This document shows positions 24,055 through 38,700 of a stretch of 64,000 nucleotides of DNA, in pieces. The stretch spans positions 28,666,723 through 28,730,722 of the forward strand of contig CM075103.1 in the NCBI GenBank assembly GCA_037576195.1, given 5' to 3'. Each line of letters starts with the position of its first letter. Position 1 is the first letter of the stretch. A program made the translations under genes and the position numbers. The DNA comes from Phytoseiulus persimilis. Its lineage: Eukaryota > Arthropoda > Arachnida > Mesostigmata > Phytoseiidae. Under the pieces are notes generated by a model that worked only from the letters and a program-made list of their open reading frames with translations, made no database searches and had not been told where the DNA came from.

Positions 24055-27000
24055 CAACTCTCTGTAGACCTCTCGGGCGAGAGACAGAGAGGAACCTCCG
24101 AAGCGGGATTTGTTCTTCCAGGTCATTCCGATCTTCCAACACCGATTCGTAGACCGGTGGAAGAGAAGGAAGACATCAGTGACCTGCCAGGGACCACTGC
24201 GGAGAATCATCGCTTTCTGGAGTCCCCTAACCCATTTCATTACGCTGTCCGGATTAGATTCCGAGCCCGCTCGCTCCGAGCCCGCTCACGAGGGAGATCG
24301 TCGAGGGGGAGCCATGATAATGGTTACGCGAGTCGCCTTGTCATCAATCCAAGACATGATTTTCGAGAGCAACGATTTCCCATCTTCACCGTCCCGCGGC
24401 TCTGGAGAGACCAACTTCTTTCTTCGACTGCTGCATTTTTGATCCACTTCAAGCGTTCCATTGTTTCTCCCTCATTTCCTCGAATCGGCGAACGAAGTAT
24501 CGAAAATCACTCAGGGCACCTCGAAATTTTCCGAACGGTGATCCCAGCCTACGCTCCGACCGAGTTCGGGAAGTATGATGCCTCGTTCTCATCGCTGTCA
24601 TTTCGGTCTGTTGCGTTGGAATTTCTGTTCTGATGAATTTCCTCGATTGCCTGCAGTGCCATTCCGAATTCAAGCGAAATTTCTCGTCCTGAGGAGATAA
24701 AGGTCGAAATACCCGGTCCGGATTCCCGCTTAGGTTCCTGGAAAATCCGGATCATTCAAGCGTCCTGGGTTGAGGAGCGCTGATCTTGAGGGAATGTTTG
24801 TGGCGAATTTGATGATCCGCCTCGTTTCGATGATAAAAATACCACTTCCTCGGAGACGTCCATCCCCGCAGTATCTGTTTGATGGAGAGAGTATCACTAT
24901 GAGACCGCGTTTCTCGCGAGCGGGATCGTCGCCAGCCAGTCCACGCCATATTTTGAGACGCGTTTATTCCAAAGCTCGTCCTTTTCGAGGTCCATAACTC
25001 GTTTGAAGGTCACAGCGAGCGGCCTGTCTCCCTCGCCAGCCTCTCGTCGCCATTTCGCTCTTGTGAATTTGACGGCGCGTGCTCGACAATTCCGTGAATT
25101 TCATTTAGCCCCAAAATGTCCAAGTCTAGGAGAATCGAGCGGTCGAGGAACAGTCCCTCAGATGCGGAGCGTGCCCACCACTCCGAGGATTTTCGTAGAC
25201 GCAGCGCGAGCGGCTGAGCTAGAGAACCCTCGTCACCGTTCGGGACAGCCGCTGCGAGGAACAAACGTTTCGCCGACTCGGCGGATCGATCGGTGGGTGA
25301 GTCGGCGAATCTCCGATGTATTCAGCCTGGGGTTCTTCTGCTGCGACCCGCATCGAACGGTTGTTCTCACATTTGGCTGAAAAGGTACGACTGTCTATAA
25401 GGCCGGGCAGGGGAGCGATCTCTATCTCGGAGTTCGGATCGAAACCGAGCGTTTCTCAACCGAGGATACGATTGAGATCTGGAAGCGTCCAGATGACTGT
25501 AGAGGAAATTGGATGCGGGCGGCTCCCCGAGGAGCGCCGGAAGCGTCCCGGAGGAGCGCAGGCTCCGGTACGAAATCCAGAAAAACTCTGCGTTCTGATT
25601 TCGAGTCCTTTCGCGTTCTCCAGAGGGCTGCGAGCAGGAATACGGGGAGGTTCGACTCCATGGGGACTTAGAGGAGAACGTTACTCCTGAGTCTTAGTTC
25701 ACTGTGAGAGACTTTCAGACGTCAACTGCAACGTTGCACACGAACTGCACGTTGAGCTTCAATCCCAGTCACGTACAGCCGTTTCGATCGTCGAGGTCTG
25801 AGCCGCCTTTCTGTTCACGTGGATTCTCTCGGGGGATGTTTTCAGAACTCCTCCCTGAATTGCTCGTCAATTTTCTCTTCGCTCTATGCCCGGAGAGAAA
25901 CACAGGCAAAACACAGAAATTCCAACGCGAACTCCACCGACGGAAATCTCAAGAGACAACGTCCTCAAAATCTGTGTTTACGACTCAATCGTCCTCGAAA
26001 TTTCGGGATGCATCGTGGAGAAAGAGGAGGTTCGGACGCGAGGGAGAACGCGCACGAACGACATTGAAAATCGTCCTCCGCCGTGGTTGTCGTGGGCAAG
26101 AATCGTGGGCGAGCGCAAATGATAGGAATGATAAATAAAAAAGTACTCGGGGAGGGAGGGGCCCAAGGTCAGAAGTTCAAACCTAGGATCTACCCCCGAG
26201 AGCGAAGTTTCAAATTTCCAGAGCGGACGTCGGCTTCTTCGAGTGCTGACCGTTGTCAGGACGGGAGAAATCTAGTCTAGATGGTTAGGTGATTTGCAAT
26301 ATTGCTGGGTAGGACAACGCGATCAGAAATCCGAGATTCTGCCCGAACATGGGTCACAGGATGACATCTCGATGCCGTTCTCCGAGTTGCCCCCGTCGGA
26401 GGCTCAATTGCCGAGGGGATTTCGAGAACCAGGACGATCGGACCGGGTCGATGCAGTTCGCTCCGCACGGCATTGAAAACCCCTTGATGAGATTTCCGCT
26501 GGAGGCGTTTCTTCAGACGATGGACACGACAAAAAGAAAAGACATACGGAGTTGATTGATTGTGAGTCGTTTCAGACCGGTTCGGGCGGAGATAAAGAGA
26601 AATAATGAACCGAGATGACGGGAGTGCACGGAGCCATTCAGTTGGTTGGCTGGCAGCCATTGCGAGAGACGAACAAGTTTTCACCGGAACGAGAGAGGTT
26701 GCGGGGGATGAATGTTTCACGAGACGAACATGCATTCGACTGTTGTTGCGCGCTCTGGCCCATCCAACGCTCGCGGGCAAACGACAAGGTAATGCCGCAG
26801 AATGATGAAAATACGACGCTATTACTTTTTTGCTGGGTGACCGCCGCGAGTGGTTGTCCGGCTCATTCACGCACGTACTTATCGTGGGCTGGTCGGCAGG
26901 AGGCTCCGCTATTTTTAGCGGGCCAGCGCCGACTTGTGTCCCGATTCTCTATCTACGCGCCAGACGTCGAATACGGCGACGGCAACGCCACCATACCCCG

Positions 27001-28235
27001 AAAGTCGGTTTCGGAATCAGACTGCTTGCGTTTGGCGAGTCGTGCATCACGAAACTCGTCTCGAAATAACAATGATTGCTCGAGCCTGCGCTCCGACACG
27101 CGGGGCTGCGAGCGGCGCGGCCTCCAATCGGGAGGGGGAGTACTCAGCAGGCCTCGCTTTGTTTTCCGCGTTCTGAGGCGCGACCCTTTCCCCCCAACCT
27201 CAACCGACGCACTGTAGCTCTTTACTTCGTAGTTGCAACGGGAGGAACATGACACCCTAGTTCTGAACATGATAGAGCCAATCCGAGCTGTCTGTCGACC
27301 GTCCTCGGTACGAGGTCGGCCTCTCTCGTCACCAGCCTCCTAAGTTGTGGAGAAACGGATGGACTCTTCCCTCGTCCCATCGCTCGAGATGAAACGTCAG
27401 TATCCACCAAACGCCTATCATTCGTCTCTCCTCGAGCGCGTATCGCTCATTGTGGACGCAGATCGGCTTCCATGGGGCTCGATCATCGACCAGGTTGCTC
27501 GAGATAGAATCAGATACGACGAAATGGAGTTCCCGACCGATGAGGGCTGAGTGTGACTTTCGTCGAATAGTCTCCGATGGAGACATCTTTCAGGAAGAGA
27601 CATCCTCTCGTAAGGTTCTAGCATCTAAATGGGCTCGATGGAGTCATTCAGCCGACTGCCTGTGATTCCATCTCAGATTCTTCCGGCAACTCGTACAGTT
27701 GATCCTCCCCTTTTTGGGGGATCTTCACATCATGCAACAGGAGAATAGAGTTGGTCGCGCTCCTGTGGTCAGCTCGCAATCGGGCGATGGGAGGACGATG
27801 AACTCGATTCGGGTTTCTCCCGCAGAACAAGAGCTCCGTCTCCGGAAGATTTATGCGAACGACTCGTTGAGAACAGAGTGCCATGATCGGGATCGTAAGG
27901 GACGGCCCCTTCTCGCTTGTCTTCGAACGCGTCCTGATTTCCCGGTTACATCTCCTCGTTCGACCTTGCTCTCTGTCTGTCGGTGCTCTGCATTGCGCCT
28001 CTTGGCTGTCCACTCTGTCGATGCTAACTTTCAACGTCTGCTCCTCTCGGGAGGCTATAAAAGTAGTATATTTCCTTTCCGGAACAAGCCTCTTTTAACG
28101 ATTGCAGACAACCAGAGACCATCAAGATCAATCCTCCGCAAGGCTCACTGTCGCCCGTTCGTGTTCGAGATCCCCACTGAAATAAGTCTCGTATCGCCAG
28201 CTGTCCCTTCCCTTCTAAAGTTCCTGAACTAATTT

Positions 28236-28248
28236 CCCCCCCCCCCCC
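28236..28248. repeat. Poly-C run (13)
   Basis: Thirteen consecutive C on the plus strand, ending just before the CGAGCAG acceptor of the exon-like block at 28255, so it would be an unusual polypyrimidine tract. Confidence 0.95.
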
Positions 28249-28254
28249 GAGCAG

Positions 28255-28346
28255 TGAGCCATCTTGCGAGCCGTCGTTTGTTTCCTCGAAGCGGAGTTCG
28301 ATCGCCCAGGAGACCTTGTCGCTTCCCGCGCTTGCCGAGCTTTCAG
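28255..28346 (+). CDS. Isolated candidate coding exon, function unknown
   Basis: A 92-base block with a poly-C/GAGCAG acceptor and a CAG|GTGAGC donor. Of the two frames without stops, the one entering with one base reads KRSSIAQETLSLPALAEL, a plausible soluble segment. I found no partner exons and recognise no family. It may belong to an unidentified plus-strand gene, or may be chance. Confidence 0.25.
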
Positions 28347-31300
28347 GTGAGCAGACGATCAGTCAAGCGGGCGGGGTACAAAACAGACAGTCGCTCGTCC
28401 AGTGAGTTAGCGATTCCCGAAGAGCCAAAAACTCGATCATTAGGCTGAAATATCGACCCTGAAAGTTGTTGCCATCGTCGTCCAGTTCATTAGAGGATTC
28501 CACTGGCGACGAGAGTCCCATCCCTCTCGATGGCGGCGGACGGAGGATGAACGCAGCCCCTGGAGGGGAGGGAAGAGCGGGCAGCTCAATTACTTATAGT
28601 TAAAGCTGTGAATTTCTGAGTCTCGCAGAACCGTAATCTGCGAGGTCTTCCGCAGTTCTCATCTAGTTTCTCCGGTATCCCTCGAATTCTCCAACCATGA
28701 CTGTTATGTTGGCGTTCGTCCCCGCTGCAGATTCTAATGAGCATCGCGGCTGCTCTTGTCCCCCTCTCCGAATGAACCCATGCCCCCAATCGGGCGCCTC
28801 GTCTCCCTCGGGCAGGTCGCACTTAGAAATCTTTCGCTTGCTCGGTATTTATCCCCTGGGCCCCCGTTTCTTCACGTCCATCGAGCTTCAAAGATAACCA
28901 GGAACAGGAGCTCCACTCTCTGGCCAAGAAGAGCTATAAACGGTGGAGATTGCGGGAATCAGTCCATTAGCCTGACCAGAATGCGGTCAGCCGCATCCGA
29001 TCTGGTGGCAGCTCTCGGAGACTCGTCTATATCCACCCCGACCGCCGTTCCTGCCCCCGAGCACGTTGGGAGATAACGATTCAACCAGAACGCTAAAGGA
29101 TGACTCAAGGGGACACCGACGCGAATGTGTACTGCGAGGGAAATATGGCGAACATCGGAGCGGGAAACCGCTAAGCCTCAATCAAAGGAAGTCTCCGGAG
29201 GTCGACGTTCGGAACATCCAAAGGGACGGGCATCCATTGTGAGTTGAGAGGAACACCTAGCGAACGAGAGCGAACACGCGCGAGAAATCGAAAGGGTGCG
29301 GTGGATTTCCACTCCGGGGACATCTTGGAAAACTCGACGCAGGGGTGAGCGAGTGAGCAGGTCGAAAAAAAAAGTTCAGGTCGAAAAACAGGGATTAGCC
29401 GTAAGCTCCGACCGTTTGTGCGTCGCACCTCGATTCCCGGTCGGACGATGAAGACCGGAAGAAAACAGAAAACTTCAGGTCGGCCTCCGAACGAAAGTGG
29501 GACAGTTATTTCTCGTTTCAAGTTCGCGTCTTTTCCGATCCGATTCCATTCCGTTATTCCGGTGATGTGTTCGAATTCAGCGTGAAACGCGAGCGCGATT
29601 CCGAGGCGGGATTACGTCGGGGGAATTTCAGAACATTAGCTAATTTCCGCTCCTGTATCTCAATTCATTGCCCGCAGGCTCTCAGCGACAGTTTCTGATC
29701 GGAAAATCTTCGCTTTCTCAAGGCGGCGCTCCCGTTCCCAGCTTTCAGCGTCAGTTTTGACCGAACCAAAACTCAACGCAATTCCGTTAGCTTATTGAAT
29801 ACCCATCCGTCTGATCCTCGAGCGATGATGTTCATGATCCAAGTATCTATGTTCTGTCAACGGGAAAAAAAAACTCTTTGCGCAGGAGCTCCTCCCATAC
29901 GCGTTCAGGCTGCTTGCGAACATCACGCAGAGTGGAACGAAAAAGTATTTTCGACCGAAGTGGTTGCTATCTTGAAAGACTCGGCGCACACACAATGATT
30001 TCCATGATGTCTTGTCGAATATCGCGGCCTTGAATTTTTGTGATGCATCGTCAGAGCTCTCGCTCGCTCCGTCATCCGCTCGTATTCGTCAATGAGACAA
30101 AAGAGGGGAGCAATTCTCATTCGACCAAAACAGCCGGAACCATCCCAAGCACCATGGCGGGTTAACAGCCGAGGAGGCGCCGTCATAACTTTGATCTGAC
30201 TCGAGACAGGTAATCTCAGATCGATTGCTGGCGTTCAACTGAACATCATCAAGTCCTTGAAGGTAACTCGGCGTACTCCCATGTACTCCTGATGTACCCT
30301 ACATGAAACACGGCGCAGTCTAGAAACCCCAGCGGAATCGTTAACGCGCACTGGCAACGATTCCATCAAGGTCCCGCGGGTGATTCGAGTTTTGCAGCTT
30401 CGGTCATCTTCTGCGAGCGAGGGTCTCGAGCTTCTAGAGTCGCCTCTGACTTTCCGAGAAGGACCCACCCCCAAGCGTGACCGTTTGACTCAGCCACCGA
30501 AAACTCCACTTTCCTCAAGAACAACGGGAAACGCAAAAGGAAGGCTGAGTCGAACCAGAACCCGCTGTTGTTAGGATCTGAGTTCTTCTCTCGCTAAACG
30601 TCTGGACGCCGAGTCTGCTTGGGGTCTGCGCTGCGAGACAACTCGAGCGAAGATGTTGCGAATTATGTAAAACACTTCGTGAATAAAACATGGACACGCT
30701 GGACTTTCTGACAGCTCGTGCCTCATAAACCCAAGTTATAAGCCGTTAGAGTTCATATCTTTTGCCCATGCAACCGGACAACCGAATTAAACCGTTTCTG
30801 GAAATCTCCTCCGACAAAACAGATGGGCCCCAGTGGTTTTTCGGCATTTTGCCTGAGGGCTCGTGGGATGGCGGTATGTATCACACTGGGGGTTCCGCAA
30901 CAATAATATTCACTTGGTTCCTGCAATTCCTCTTGACTCCGGTCGGTTCTTGCAAGTACTCGCTCATCTGTCTTCCTGGACGCATGTCGGAATTCACACT
31001 GTGATCATTGTCCTGACCTTGACATTTGAGTTGCCTGCGACCGACCGCCCGAACCTCTCAGTAGGAGATAGGAGTCGCCGTTTCCCTCCCTGTCCCATAC
31101 AGCCCGCTTAGCTGTTCCTTCTCCAGTCCGAGTGGGCAAGGAGTACGCCGATCCCGGGAGGTGGTTTGCCCCCATGTAGGGAAGCAGGTCAAGAGCACGA
31201 TCACACCAAATTTCCATCTCCTTTTTCCGTACTCTTGGTTGAACTATAAATTTAAGAAACTGCCGGCTCACGTTCTGCCTTGTGCTGATAACGTTTGTCT

Positions 31301-33300
31301 GGCTCGGTAACATTTTCTCTAAAGATAATGGGGACTACGTAGTTTGAGAAGGAGCATTCCTCGAGGCGGTTTGCATACCTCCGCTCGCGACAGAGAGGTC
31401 ATAGTCTTGACCGGGCCGCTGGTCGTTGACGTTGTGGAACTGCTCCTAATTCCGTTCCCCTAATGATAGATGTCATATGACTCTGATGGATAGCACAACA
31501 ATAGGAGATGGGGCAGGAAAGAGAAAACAGAAAAGACGCGTATATGATCACAGCGGGATGCCATGGTCTTTGAGCGATATCGACGGGTGTACGATCACCC
31601 CGCCGCGGAAAAATTGTGTGATTCCACACGTCATCACCGCAATCCTCCGGAGTACTGTTTCTCAACGTATTCGCATCTGAGGAGACCACCTGGGAGATGT
31701 TCCTGGCTCCCTTGCTCACAACAAACAGAGAGCTGCTTCCGAAGCCTGTTCAAGAGCTCTCGGTCGGGCAGCGGACGTTCATGTACGGTCGATAACCGGA
31801 ATTCCTTCCTCTACATCGACCCAGTTTGTCGTGCTCGAGGGGATTCAAACTCCTGCAAGGGCTCCTGCCCGACGCTGGAGCGTATTGTTCCCGATTGCTA
31901 ATGCAGGAGGTGAATAATGTGCTCTCGGGAATCCCTACGCACTAATATATCTCCGGGTGTTCATCCTTCACCTTCTCGTCCAGTCAGGCGCCCTTGATGG
32001 AATATCATCGCGCTGTGATCCCGTCGAAGGTTGGTCAAAAGTCTGAGGAGAGCGGTCTCTCGGAAGTGCTGACAAAGGAGACTTGTTCCCATTGTGTCCG
32101 GTCAAGTCAAGTCAAGTTTCGGCACTCAGCGCGAAAATCTTCTTCGTGGGCCGCGGGTGATGAATGCGGTGTTCGTCTGAGCTTTTCCCGCGTCCGTCTG
32201 GAGCGATACACGGAACGAAAGGGGAACGGTCTGCCAACCGCACAGGAATCACGCAAGATTGCGTGAGTCAAATGCGCTTTATGGAGACGTTGTCAGTCCC
32301 GGAGCGTTCGGTTGAAGACGCCCATGCTGAATAACAGTCGCGCTCGGTGACGGTTCCAGCGTCGATCGCTCCGTGAGTGATGAAACGGCTCAGGAAACAG
32401 TCGTCAGTCGGAGAAATACGAACGAATGCCCCCTCAAAGGGCGATCCCCGCCGCATGACAAGTAGGCCGACAGACCGCCGGCCGGCCGATCTCGAGTGGT
32501 CTGTGTGGGCTTCTCTATCCTTCCGATCTACTCACAATTGCATGGCCTGCTTCGCTGCATGAACAGTTCTTCGCACCGTCATCTTCAAAACATCCACAGG
32601 CACCCACTGCGGATTCAGAGCTCGTCGGGTAAATGCCTCCGCGCCGCGCCCGACCCGCGCAGTGCACTCACACACTTCCTCAAGCAGAACTCTGCCTCGG
32701 ATCTTAGTGATGGGACTCGCTGTTCATTTTGTTGCCGTAGCTAACGTTGTACGCTTCTCATGGACTTGAGCGAGTCGGAGAAGGAAGCCACTTGTGGATA
32801 TGAGAGTGTTTCGGTTCGTTGCGAGAGTCTCTCTGAGAGATCCTTCCGAGGGCAATGGGCCGGAGCTCCACCACGTGGAATGGGATCCGTAGCAGAGGGT
32901 ACGGGAGAGAGAAACACGGTCGCGAAGGAGGAGGGTCCGTATTTTTAGCCGTGGCTCCGAAGCCGCAGTGTTGCCGACGCCCGCGACTTCTCTGATGAAC
33001 CCTTAACGCTGTTTTGTGAGCCGGTTCGGGAAGGAATTTCGAGCAGTTGAACACAGAATTCCACTCGGAGGATGAGCAAGGTGCTCGTTGCGAGAGTTCC
33101 CGCCGGGAAAGACCGAGAACTTGACGCTCCGAGACAATCTCTGGACAATCACGAATCATTCTCGAGGATTTCGTAGATTCCGCGGCACTCACCGGAGATG
33201 AAGTCAGAGCACTTGTCGGTGCTTTTCGTTGCGCGACGAGCGTCCCGGTTTACACCGAGCAGAAGCGGGCTGTCGTCCTAGAGGCAAAGGATTGTGATCT

Positions 33301-36300
33301 AAAAATCTCGCTTCTCGACATGACGATCATCTTTGGCACTTCGGGGCGCAAAGGGCTCTCGTTCGTTCGTTAATCACTCGAATTCTCATTGTTGTGATTC
33401 CTCACACGCAGAAGAGCTCACACATGTCATTGTCGCACATTGCCGGAGTTTACGACAGCGAAACTCTTTCCATGGAAGTCGCACGGAACTAAAGATCCAT
33501 GTTTCCTCCCTGGTTCACTCCCCGCGAGCATTTTTCATCGATTCTTCCATCAATTCGATGAGTTCGACAACAAGTCGATTACATATTCTGAGGATTCTGT
33601 TTGAAGCCGTGGGCTCGATTCATCCCGGAGGGGATAGAGTATTGTTGAGGACCTCGACTGGAGACCTCGTCTTCTCGTCAGAGTGTTGTACGATCCGTCG
33701 GGGTGAGGATTCGTGGCCCTGCCCGTTATGGAATGAACGCAGGCTCTCAGTTCGGAGGTCACTTCTCCATGTCGAGGCGCGGAGAGATATCTCCGAAAGA
33801 GAACGCGCAGGCTGACACATCTGCGGAAAATCAGCCTTCTGGCGAAACAATTGAGCAATATTTTCAGTCGAGCTGTTTCTGTCCCACCGGAGCAGATCAC
33901 GAAAAGTATTTTCGCTCGTTCCCTGAGCGAAGTTGGAATTGGTTTCGCTCCAGGAATCGATGCTCGACCGATTGAACTGAGGATGCATCAGATGCAGCTT
34001 TCAGGAGGCTGTGTGGTATCTGGGGGAGGGATTCTAAGGTTTCAGTGAGTGGAGCGACCGAGTAGCGTAGCGTACCCCCAGTCAAGAGAGGCTCCCCAGT
34101 CAATATTTAAACTCCGTGGACCTTGTTCTCGTCAGCCATTTTTCTATCTGAGGAAAATCTCATCCCCGGAGCTGTGTCTCAGATGCTCGGTCAGACCCTT
34201 TCGAGATATTCCTCGGGAGGAAGTTTCTCCTGTGTACGAAGCTTACCAGGTTTTTGGGTTTGGAAGATCCCAGAGTATTGGCCAAACAAACCGATACCGC
34301 CAGTGGGCCTACCCTAATCTCCCGGTGGGCCGTGGTTTTGCTCTCGGGAACATCGGTGGAGGATTATCCACTAATACGATGGGGCCTTAATCACTGCGAA
34401 GTTGCCGAACACTCGTCGGCAGGTGTAACGAAAGCGCACGACCCAAAGCGGCAGCTTGCGGTGATGAATGCTCCGACGAGCGGGCATCCTAGGAAATTGG
34501 TTTTGAGCGGTATCGGGTAGTGGGGTATCAGGGAAGCGGGGAACCGGAGTTTCAAAAAGAGGCGAGGCTGTGGAAAGATGGAGTAAATGTGCTGAAGAAC
34601 CATGAGCCCAGAACGCCCATTTTGAGCATGAATCATGAATTGAGTCGCACAGTGCTGGTGTGATGAATGATGTCTTCGCGCTGCTTCTGTCACTTTCCCC
34701 GCGTATTCGCCTACAACATTTGCCATCGTTCACACGACAATGTCCGCACATCCTCCGGCCTCTTGCGCGATCTCGACCTCGAGGCTGCGTTCGTGGATGG
34801 AAAACTAAGAGTAACGAAGTTCGCAGATGAATCGTAGGGAGAAGTTTTGAGAGCCCAGCGGGAAAACAGCGAGTCGGTCAGATTCGACCGGATGTCGACT
34901 AATGCGGAAGCGGCTCTTGAGGTGGGCTACAACGCGCAGGGAACTTCTCGGGTTCCAAGACGGAACAAAGTTCCGGTTTTCGCGGTGACGCAATCTTGTG
35001 TGCTTCCCGTGGGAAACGGGCCCCGTGTTCTCGCTCGGGAGCCTCAGTCGCTCGGCAAGTCATCTGAAGAGAGAATGGACTCTCGAAGAAAATGTCTCCT
35101 GAACCGCCATGAAATCCCGCAGATAACTGACATTTCTTCGTTTGATTCTACCTCAAAGAAAACCGGAGTCCGTCCACGATAGAACCTTCGGTAACAACGG
35201 TTTCCGGGGGCAATGAATCGTGATCAAAATCCTCTTTTGGGTCGAACAGTGTATCGCACAGCGCGCGGTACGCAACCCACATGGATGCAGTGCGATCAAA
35301 GTGAACATTTGGCTCGAAAATAGTGGCGGGTCGACGAAGCATCGTACCGGTTGCTTCCAGCCCAGCGACGGCTAGGCTCCGCGAGGTTTCCCTCAAGTGA
35401 GCCGAGCCGGATTTCCTTTTAATGAACACTGGCTGACCCTTCAACCACAAGGATAACTCGCTCGCTCCGCCGAAGAGGGAAAAATCGCGTCGAATTCTGG
35501 AAGTCGCTGAAAATTTTCGCCATAGCCTGATCGTGACGTCATATCCGGACAACAAACTTCCGTTCCCGAGACTCATAGACTGCGTCTGACAAGACGTATC
35601 CGACGTCAAAACCACAGCAGATGATCTAATCTTATCTCCCCGGTTCGTTAGCGGATGAGCTCGTTGTCTTACAATTTCAGGGCCTAATAAGTTCGTTATC
35701 CGAGAAGGTGCGAATCTGATGCGATTTTTTGAGAGAGAGAATCGGAAAAAAATGGTTCGTTATCTGCGGGACTTCAGGGTACTAGCGCATGTCTACCGAG
35801 TTCTGCGCTTGGAAATAAGTATAATTTTTAAATTCAGCTCCACTCCCCGGATATTGAACCCTCCGTGTCGAAAAAACTGTAGGATTGCCTATATGGGGGA
35901 CTCTTGTGACCACGAGAAATATCTCACGAGGTTCGACAGATTGAACCGAGAAGTGAAATCCTTCAGGGCGCGCTCGAGAACCTCAGCGACTCTCGCCGCG
36001 CCTAGAACAAACATTGCAACTGTCGGATCGAGCGGATGATGACGACAAACAACAACCGCGAAGGGTTATTGCTTACTAACAGCCTGCTGTAGACATCTTG
36101 CCTCGTACCTCTCTTATTTTACTTCGTTCTGTTACTCCTTCACTCGTTCAATTTCGTCTGTTTCGAATTCCGAGGAGCAATATCTTCAATAAGAACGTTC
36201 GGGAGCAACAAGCATTGGACAATTCATGGCGTATTCGGCTGGCGGATGGCTTTCTACCGGCTCCCGCCATTGCAGACGCGTTCATCGTGCGGAATCCCGA

Positions 36301-38700
36301 GGTCCTAGGGATGAAACACGCAGGCCCACGAACAACTGTTTCCTTACGAAACCTTCTTCAAGGACGGGAGCTACACCTGCATCGAGAACAAAGCCCACTC
36401 GTTCTGAGCTGACAGCGCGGTCCAAGAGAGTTTTGCTCGTAAAGCCTCCTCCAAAACAAACGGATTCTGGATTCAATTGGGATTCACTCGGGGTGGAGTT
36501 TTCTCGCGCGCTCAATTTCTCCGACGACCCCTCCTCCGAACGGACAGCAATCCTGACTTAAGAGACCACGAGCTCTCTTCGACCTTGGGATAGCTTAGCT
36601 AGCGCCCGCACTCCTTGGTCGTTGAATCCTCTGTGTTCTCCGATTTTCAGCGCGAAATCGGATGAGCTGTGCAGTGAGCGGGTCACACTCAGGCTAACGA
36701 GTTATCACAGCCAAGCAACAAGATCCCCGCCTGGAATATCCTTTCTCAGTCGGGTCGCGGTGACTCCTCACTCCTTTGAGTGTTCCACTCTTAATCCGGG
36801 GGACGGGCATCGCGATGAGTTCACTGAGCTTGCCGGATTTGTTATCGTCCCTCGAGTGGAGGAGCATTCGCAACCATCATTATTGTCATGATTGAAAAAG
36901 CGCCCGTCACCATCTGGGAATACATCAACCATGTTCTAGGATCTGGGTGAACCACAATGTATCCGACTGCAGTCCGAGATAACACATTTGTGATTATCTA
37001 TTCATGGGCTCTGCTTGGTTCGTGAGCGGTCTCCTGGAAACAGTGAGCAATGAGCCAAGACGAGCCCGAACAAGAGCAGCTCACTTCCAGCAAATTCACG
37101 GTGAAATCTTCCCGGTTCGCTCTCCGCAGACGGCCTCGGTATGATTTTCCCCTCACGACAGAAAAAGTGACACCTTCCGTCATAACAAGCTCCAGAACTG
37201 ATTTCTGCGGAACTCAGCTCATGAGACCAGCTCGAAGAAGGGGATTCATGTCTCATCAGGGGGAATCAAGATGATTGAGGCCGGGTGTCAACGGAGCGGG
37301 AATCTCACATAATTTCTTCACTGCGTTTGAGGTTCTTCTCCAAATTTTCTCTGGAAACGTCTCTCGTGGGATGACCACAGTTTTTCCGGAGCGGAAGTTC
37401 CCTTCTATGGTCAATGGCGTAACGGGAGAGAGTGCCGACGGAGCGGAAAAATCAGGGAAATGCTCCTGAGAAAAGCGAAATGTTGCAAGAGACGGACCGG
37501 ACGGCTGTCTTCGGTTTTCTGTTGGTTGTCTGGTACCGCTGGCGTCGGGGAGAGTTGGCACCGGCATCGTTTGCCTGAGTGCACAACGATTGCGATTTGC
37601 TGCGACTAGATATTTATTACACTGAGAGCTTCCAAATAAAACCTGTTGTCGTGTCGCCTGAGCAGTGAACGTTGCTGATAGCCCAAGCGGTGGACGGATA
37701 GAATGGTTTCTCGTTGGGAGCTCCCCGAGTCGGTCCGCGGACAATTTATTCGAAGACAACAATCTGTCCGTGAGAGGCTTCCCACTTTGTCCAGCTGCCT
37801 CCGTTCCTCCTTCCCGACCAAGGAACGTTCCCCCGTGCATGTGCGCGACGAAATCATCAGAGCTTGCAAAGTTCTCTCCATCAGGAATTTTCTAAACAAC
37901 GATCATGGATTGAAGTGGCATTCCCTCTACGTGTTTTCCGCTGAGGCGTTGCTGGACAAAATTGCTCCATGACCTTTCGAAACATCCGAGTGAATAGCGG
38001 AGATATTAGCGAGAAGTATTGGGAACTATCGCGTCTCCTTCCTACACCATCGACACAGGACCTGTGAGTCGAGCGAAGCATCTGTTACGAAGTTCACGCT
38101 TGACGGGACAGGGAGACAGAGGGAGAAACGGTCTTACCAGCCTTTGGAGTTCCTGGTCCCAACGCCGAAATTCTCCACAAACCAACCGAGCCCCAACTCT
38201 GCGTATCCGACACGGAAGTTTTCATGCAACTAGCTCAGCGCTGTAGGTTGCAACCGGCTGTGCTGACGCTACAAGTTTCAGAACTGCGAGGTGGAGCTCC
38301 GGATTTCCCGGCACACTTCCATGAACATTCACGGATATCGTTCCTTTCTCTGGAAACCTAAATTAGTCAGGAATATTACAATATAAATCCCTAGCGACAA
38401 TCCTGTGATTCCTTCGAGGAATCCGCCGGTCGTCCGCACGTCAGCGCCGCCTGGCGGTCTCCTCTCGATGATGGTCAAGACCACCGAGAGAGTTCTCTCA
38501 ACGCTTCCAAAACACCTCGGTCGTTTCGCCACACTCCTGCCAGAGCCGGACGCTGGCTTTCGGTCGAAACTCTCAGCGACGGTCAACTGCATCAGCCATC
38601 GTGACTGAGCAGCAATCATGAATGAAACCCAACTCAACATAGCATGACACTCGAACCTACACTCCTGAAGGCGTTACCAGCACCTCTGCGGGAATAAAAA
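33301..38700. other. Region without an identified gene
   Basis: Several overlapping frames at 33600-34500 on both strands look equally protein-like, so none is called; no domain is recognised. One longer minus-strand block, at 35152-35718, is listed on its own. I see no RNA gene or clear repeat in the rest. Confidence 0.35.
35152..35718 (-). CDS. Candidate exon of an unknown protein
   Basis: An open frame of about 188 codons on the minus strand. It runs from near a CATCAG acceptor at about 35718 to a GAG|GTAGAAT donor at 35152-35151, where the frame would otherwise hit a stop. It includes SGYDVTIRLWRKFSATSR and HFDRTASMWVAYRALCDTLF. Composition is mixed, not simple Arg/Ser bias, which favours real coding, but I recognise no domain and found no linked exon. 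It could be one internal exon of a larger gene. Confidence 0.3.

Larger units (their letters stand above)
21138..33300. other. Region without an identified gene
   Basis: I see no recognisable protein domain, tRNA or rRNA. It contains a dispersed repeat copy (23705-23838), a degenerate 32-base tandem repeat (23960-24054), a short GAG run (about 22113-22130), a 13-C run at 28236 and one well-bounded exon-like block at 28255. Several 150-200-residue open frames (for example 26870-26277 minus and 27699-28232 plus) lack domains, and overlapping frames look equally plausible, so I do not call them genes. Confidence 0.4.

Noticed and set aside
26277..26870. 197-codon minus-strand open frame
   Set aside because: No recognisable domain, no clear start or splice context, and other frames are equally open.
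27699..28232. 177-codon plus-strand open frame
   Set aside because: A minus-strand frame of 128 codons overlaps it, composition is unremarkable and no family is recognised.
33600..34520. Cluster of protein-like frames on both strands (for example RPIELRMHQMQLSGG)
   Set aside because: Three overlapping readings look equally plausible and no splice chain links them, so I could not choose one.
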